Source: Bacteroidales bacterium
Lineage (GTDB): Bacteria > Bacteroidota > Bacteroidia > Bacteroidales > UBA932
Direction: 5' to 3'
DNA length: 48,893 nt
NCBI GenBank assembly: GCA_017548505.1
Contig: JAFYZX010000090.1
Location: 1-48,893, forward strand
The translations under genes were made by a program, and so were the position numbers. The notes below the pieces were generated by a model, which had not been told where the DNA came from, did no database searches, and saw only the letters and a program-made list of their open reading frames with translations. This document shows, piece by piece, positions 46,472 through 48,893 of the stretch (position 1 is the stretch's first letter; each line of letters opens with the position of its first letter).

Positions 46472-47065
46472 TTACTCTTTAATTACTTGAACAAAATTCA
46501 GTTCCATTGTGGTTGGTCTTCCAAAGATCTTCACCTCGACCTTCAGCTTCTTCTTGTCTTCGAGAATCTCGAGGACATTTCCGTTGAAGCCGTTGAAAGG
46601 ACCGTCGATGACCTTTACAGGCTCTCCCACAACAAACGATGGAGCGGCCTCTTCTTCAGTGTCTATCATCTCGTCTACCTTTCCGAGAATCTGATTGATT
46701 TCAGCGTCCGGAACAGGATAAGGCTCCTTCTTGGTATCCTTTGACCTTGGATTGCTTGTAAGGAATCCGGCCACGAAAGGGATATCGCAAAGCAGGTGCT
46801 GGATTTCTCCGGAAAGGGAAAGCTTGTCCGGAGATTCCCCGGAAAGCCTGCACTGGACAAAGACGTACTGAGAGTAGCAGATCTTCTCGACCAGCACTCT
46901 TTTTCCGTTCTTTACCTGATAGACCTTTTCGGTTGGTATGAGAACCTGAGGAATCTCTTCCTCCTTGCCCGCTCTGCGGACCTCGTTCTGGATATACTCC
47001 TGAACTTTCTTCTCCTTACCGCCCTGCACCCTTAAGATGTACCACCTAAGCTTTGGCTCGCCCAT
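46472..47065 (-). CDS. nusG: Transcription elongation/termination factor NusG
   Basis: NusG couples RNA polymerase to Rho and ribosomes. The 197-residue protein has the N-terminal NGN domain (LRWYILRVQGGKEKKVQEYI, shown as landmark) with IPTEKVYQVKNGKRVLVEK, and a C-terminal KOW domain (about 140–195) with GEPVKVIDGPFNGFNGNVL. The linker carries an acidic stretch MIDTEEEAAP. It lies between secE and rplK as expected. Confidence 0.96.
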   Translation of the reverse strand: MGEPKLRWYILRVQGGKEKKVQEYIQNEVRRAGKEEEIPQVLIPTEKVYQVKNGKRVLVEKICYSQYVFVQCRLSGESPDKLSLSGEIQHLLCDIPFVAGFLTSNPRSKDTKKEPYPVPDAEINQILGKVDEMIDTEEEAAPSFVVGEPVKVIDGPFNGFNGNVLEILEDKKKLKVEVKIFGRPTTMELNFVQVIKE

Positions 47066-47089
47066 AACTCGATTGTTGTTGTAAGCAGA

Positions 47090-47284
47090 TTACTGGAGCA
47101 TCCTATAAATACCGGTCATGATGTTCTTGAACGCCAGGTCCATTACAAACACAAGCACTGCAAAGATGACGGTTGCCACCATTACAACGGCTGCGCTTGA
47201 CTGGAGCTGTGCCCAAGTTGGCCAGGTCACTTTCTTGGTAAGCTCTTTATAAGACTCCTTGATGTATGTACCTATCTTGCTCAT
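47090..47284 (-). CDS. secE: Preprotein translocase subunit SecE
   Basis: SecE stabilises SecY in the inner membrane. This 64-residue single-helix form has the amphipathic segment SYKELTKKVTWPTWAQLQSS and one membrane helix AVVMVATVIFAVLVFVMDLA. It follows tRNA-Trp and precedes nusG by 24 bases. Confidence 0.94.
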   Translation of the reverse strand: MSKIGTYIKESYKELTKKVTWPTWAQLQSSAAVVMVATVIFAVLVFVMDLAFKNIMTGIYRMLQ

Positions 47285-47299
47285 TTAATTTAAAATTAC

Positions 47300-47327
47300 G
47301 GAAGCCGAATGGAAGCTTTCGGCTTCC
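47300..47327 (-). other. Hairpin between tRNA-Trp and secE
   Basis: GGAAGCCG (47300–47307) pairs perfectly with CGGCTTCC (47320–47327). On the minus strand it lies in the secE leader without a strong T-run, so it may be an attenuator, an mRNA end-protector or an RNA-processing site rather than a full terminator. Confidence 0.5.
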
Positions 47328-47363
47328 CGTTTTCCGAAGGGAAATCGTAACATTTCCTTCCGG

Positions 47364-47437
47364 TGGCAGGGACAGAGCGATTCGAACGCCCATCAACGGT
47401 TTTGGAGACCGCTATTCTACCCTTGAACTATGTCCCT
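47364..47437 (-). tRNA. tRNA-Trp (CCA anticodon)
   Basis: The cloverleaf is complete: acceptor AGGGACA/TGTCCCT, D-arm, anticodon loop CTCCAAA with anticodon CCA, and T-arm with GTTCGAATC. The 3' CCA is encoded (47364–47366), unlike the other two tRNAs here. Location before secE–nusG is typical of Bacteroidetes. Confidence 0.96.
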
Positions 47438-47439
47438 AA

Positions 47440-47484
47440 AAAATTCCCCTAGACCTGAATTTCTTCCGGCCGTCAGGGAATTTT
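47440..47484 (-). terminator. Terminator of tuf, touching tRNA-Trp
   Basis: On the minus strand AAAATTCCC (47476–47484) pairs with GGGAATTTT (47440–47448), followed by further Ts. The stem ends only three bases before the tRNA-Trp 5' end, so readthrough or processing must make the tRNA. Confidence 0.65.
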
Positions 47485-47516
47485 GAGATTAATCAGTAAG
47501 ACTGTTCGTCCAGAGA

Positions 47517-48710
47517 TTAGTCAAGAATCTTGGTTACCTGACCAGCGCCTACGGTTCTGCCACCCTCGCGGATTGCGAACTGGAGACCCTCAGATATTGC
47601 TACCGGATAGATCAGATCTACCTTGATAGAAATATTGTCGCCAGGCATAACCATATCGTGACCCTCAGGAAGCTGGATTTCTCCAGTTACATCCAGTGTA
47701 CGGATGAAGAACTGAGGACGATACTTGTTCTTGAAAGGAGTGTGGCGTCCGCCTTCCTCTTTCTTCAGAACGTAAATCTGAGCTTCAAATTCCTTGTGAG
47801 GGGTAACGCTGCCAGGCTTGGCAACTACCATACCTCTCTTAAGCTCTTTCTTGTCGATACCTCTAAGGAGAAGTCCTACGTTATCTCCGGCTTCACCCTC
47901 GTCGAGCAGCTTGCGGAACATCTCGACACCGGTAACAACGGTCTTCTTAGGCTCGTCGCCAAGACCAATGAGCTGAACCTCATCACCTACGTGAACAACA
48001 CCAGTCTCAATTCTACCGGTGGCAACAGTACCACGGCCAGTGATTGAGAAGATGTCCTCGATAGGCATCAGGAACGGCTTCTGGTTGTCACGGATAGGAG
48101 TAGGAATGTACTCATCGACAGCGTCCATAAGTTCCATAACCTTTGCCTCCCACTGTGGATCTCCGTTCAGTGCTCCAAGAGCGGAACCCCTGATGATAGG
48201 GCAGTCTTCGTCGAATTTGTAGAAACCGAGAAGGTCTCTTACTTCCATCTCTACCAGGTCAAGCATTTCAGGGTCGTCTACCAGGTCAACCTTGTTAAGG
48301 AAAACAAGGATCTTTGGAACGTTCACCTGACGGGCCAGGAGGATGTGCTCTCTTGTCTGAGGCATAGGACCGTCGGTTGCAGCTACAACAAGGATAGCAC
48401 CGTCCATCTGGGCAGCACCGGTAACCATGTTCTTTACGTAGTCAGCGTGACCCGGGCAGTCAACATGTGCATAGTGACGCTTTGCGGTCTGATACTCAAC
48501 GTGAGCGGAGTTAATGGTAATACCTCTCTCCTTCTCCTCTGGAGCGTTGTCAATCTGGTCGAAAGACTTGATATCATCATTGCTGGTGAAACCTCTCTCT
48601 GCCAATACCTTGGTGATAGCAGCAGTAAGAGTGGTCTTACCATGGTCAACATGGCCGATCGTACCAATGTTAACGTGAGGTTTGTCCCTCAAAAATTTTT
48701 CTTTTGCCAT
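47517..48710 (-). CDS. tuf: Elongation factor Tu
   Basis: EF-Tu delivers aminoacyl-tRNA to the ribosome as its GTP complex. The 397-residue protein begins [20 protein letters not shown] with the P-loop GHVDHGKT, switch [13 protein letters not shown], switch [14 protein letters not shown] and the guanine motif NKVDLVD. The C-terminal barrel ends [15 protein letters not shown]. It lies in a tRNA-Thr/tuf/tRNA-Trp cluster with no visible promoter between, so tRNAs and tuf are probably cotranscribed and separated by processing. Confidence 0.98.
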   Translation of the reverse strand: MAKEKFLRDKPHVNIGTIGHVDHGKTTLTAAITKVLAERGFTSNDDIKSFDQIDNAPEEKERGITINSAHVEYQTAKRHYAHVDCPGHADYVKNMVTGAAQMDGAILVVAATDGPMPQTREHILLARQVNVPKILVFLNKVDLVDDPEMLDLVEMEVRDLLGFYKFDEDCPIIRGSALGALNGDPQWEAKVMELMDAVDEYIPTPIRDNQKPFLMPIEDIFSITGRGTVATGRIETGVVHVGDEVQLIGLGDEPKKTVVTGVEMFRKLLDEGEAGDNVGLLLRGIDKKELKRGMVVAKPGSVTPHKEFEAQIYVLKKEEGGRHTPFKNKYRPQFFIRTLDVTGEIQLPEGHDMVMPGDNISIKVDLIYPVAISEGLQFAIREGGRTVGAGQVTKILD

Positions 48711-48753
48711 AGTGATAAATTAATTAATTTATAATGATTTTGAATATTCTTTG

Positions 48754-48825
<72 letters not shown>

Positions 48826-48830
48826 CTTAG

Positions 48831-48893
48831 AGCGGAAGACGAGGTTCGAACCCGCGACCCTCAGCTTGGAAGGCTGATGCTCTACCAACTGAG
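48831..48893 (-). tRNA. tRNA-Gly (TCC anticodon), partial at the window edge
   Basis: Only the D-arm, anticodon arm, T-arm and 3' acceptor half are inside. The anticodon loop CTTCCAA gives TCC, and the 3' acceptor CTTCCGC should pair with a GCGGAAG 5' half off the edge. It lies five bases upstream of tRNA-Thr. Confidence 0.9.

Overview
The window looks like chromosomal DNA from a Bacteroidales member of the Bacteroidota, probably an uncultured gut-type anaerobe. Supporting signs are a SusC/SusD pair, the short Bacteroidetes-type RNA polymerase omega protein beside bamD, the pdxJ/nadK–uppS–bamA–skp–skp cluster, lipoproteins with a short Bacteroidetes-style lipobox, rubrerythrin, ferredoxin-dependent 2-oxoacid oxidoreductase, a K+-dependent membrane pyrophosphatase, and repeated promoter elements of the Bacteroidetes form TTTG-N19-21-TAnnTTTG. 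Shine-Dalgarno sequences are nearly absent, with two clear exceptions (korB and rplJ). Genus-level placement is not possible from reading alone.

Layout. 1–7484 (+): an EamA transporter, rubrerythrin, a nucleoside-recognition membrane protein, trxB, bamD, rpoZ, recN and nagB. 7481–12720 (-): an operon of a lipid-anchored OmpH/Skp protein, a GT4 glycosyltransferase, purC and a LysM/periplasmic-binding-protein fusion, preceded by divergently placed pdxJ. 12770–18035 (+): nadK, uppS, bamA and two secreted Skp proteins. 18036–18287: a run of four stem-loops ending in a terminator, then the korA promoter. 18288–22543 (+): korA, korB, gdhA. 22674–30425 (-): SusC, SusD, an unrecognised lipoprotein, then a separately promoted M64-type metallopeptidase lipoprotein with BACON-like and FN3 domains. 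30648–34828 (+): murI, a membrane pyrophosphatase and manA. 34834–48893 (-): the translation/transcription block tRNA-Gly, tRNA-Thr, tuf, tRNA-Trp, secE, nusG, rplK, rplA, rplJ, rplL, rpoB, rpoC, a terminator and a TlpA-like lipoprotein. No gene-free stretch reaches 300 bases; the largest are 18036–18287 and 30426–30647, both described below.

How it fits together. Envelope biogenesis dominates the left half: BamA, BamD with an unusual charged tail, three Skp-type chaperones, UppS, MurI and a LysM protein. The middle 12.5 kb, lying where murI would often follow the second skp gene, combines a peptidase-linked SusCD system with 2-oxoglutarate:ferredoxin oxidoreductase and glutamate dehydrogenase. 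A plausible but unproven reading is capture of peptides or glycoproteins at the cell surface, feeding glutamate fermentation whose pyrophosphate by-product is used by the ion-pumping pyrophosphatase. The right end is the ordinary beta operon with a visible rplL–rpoB terminator/promoter junction.
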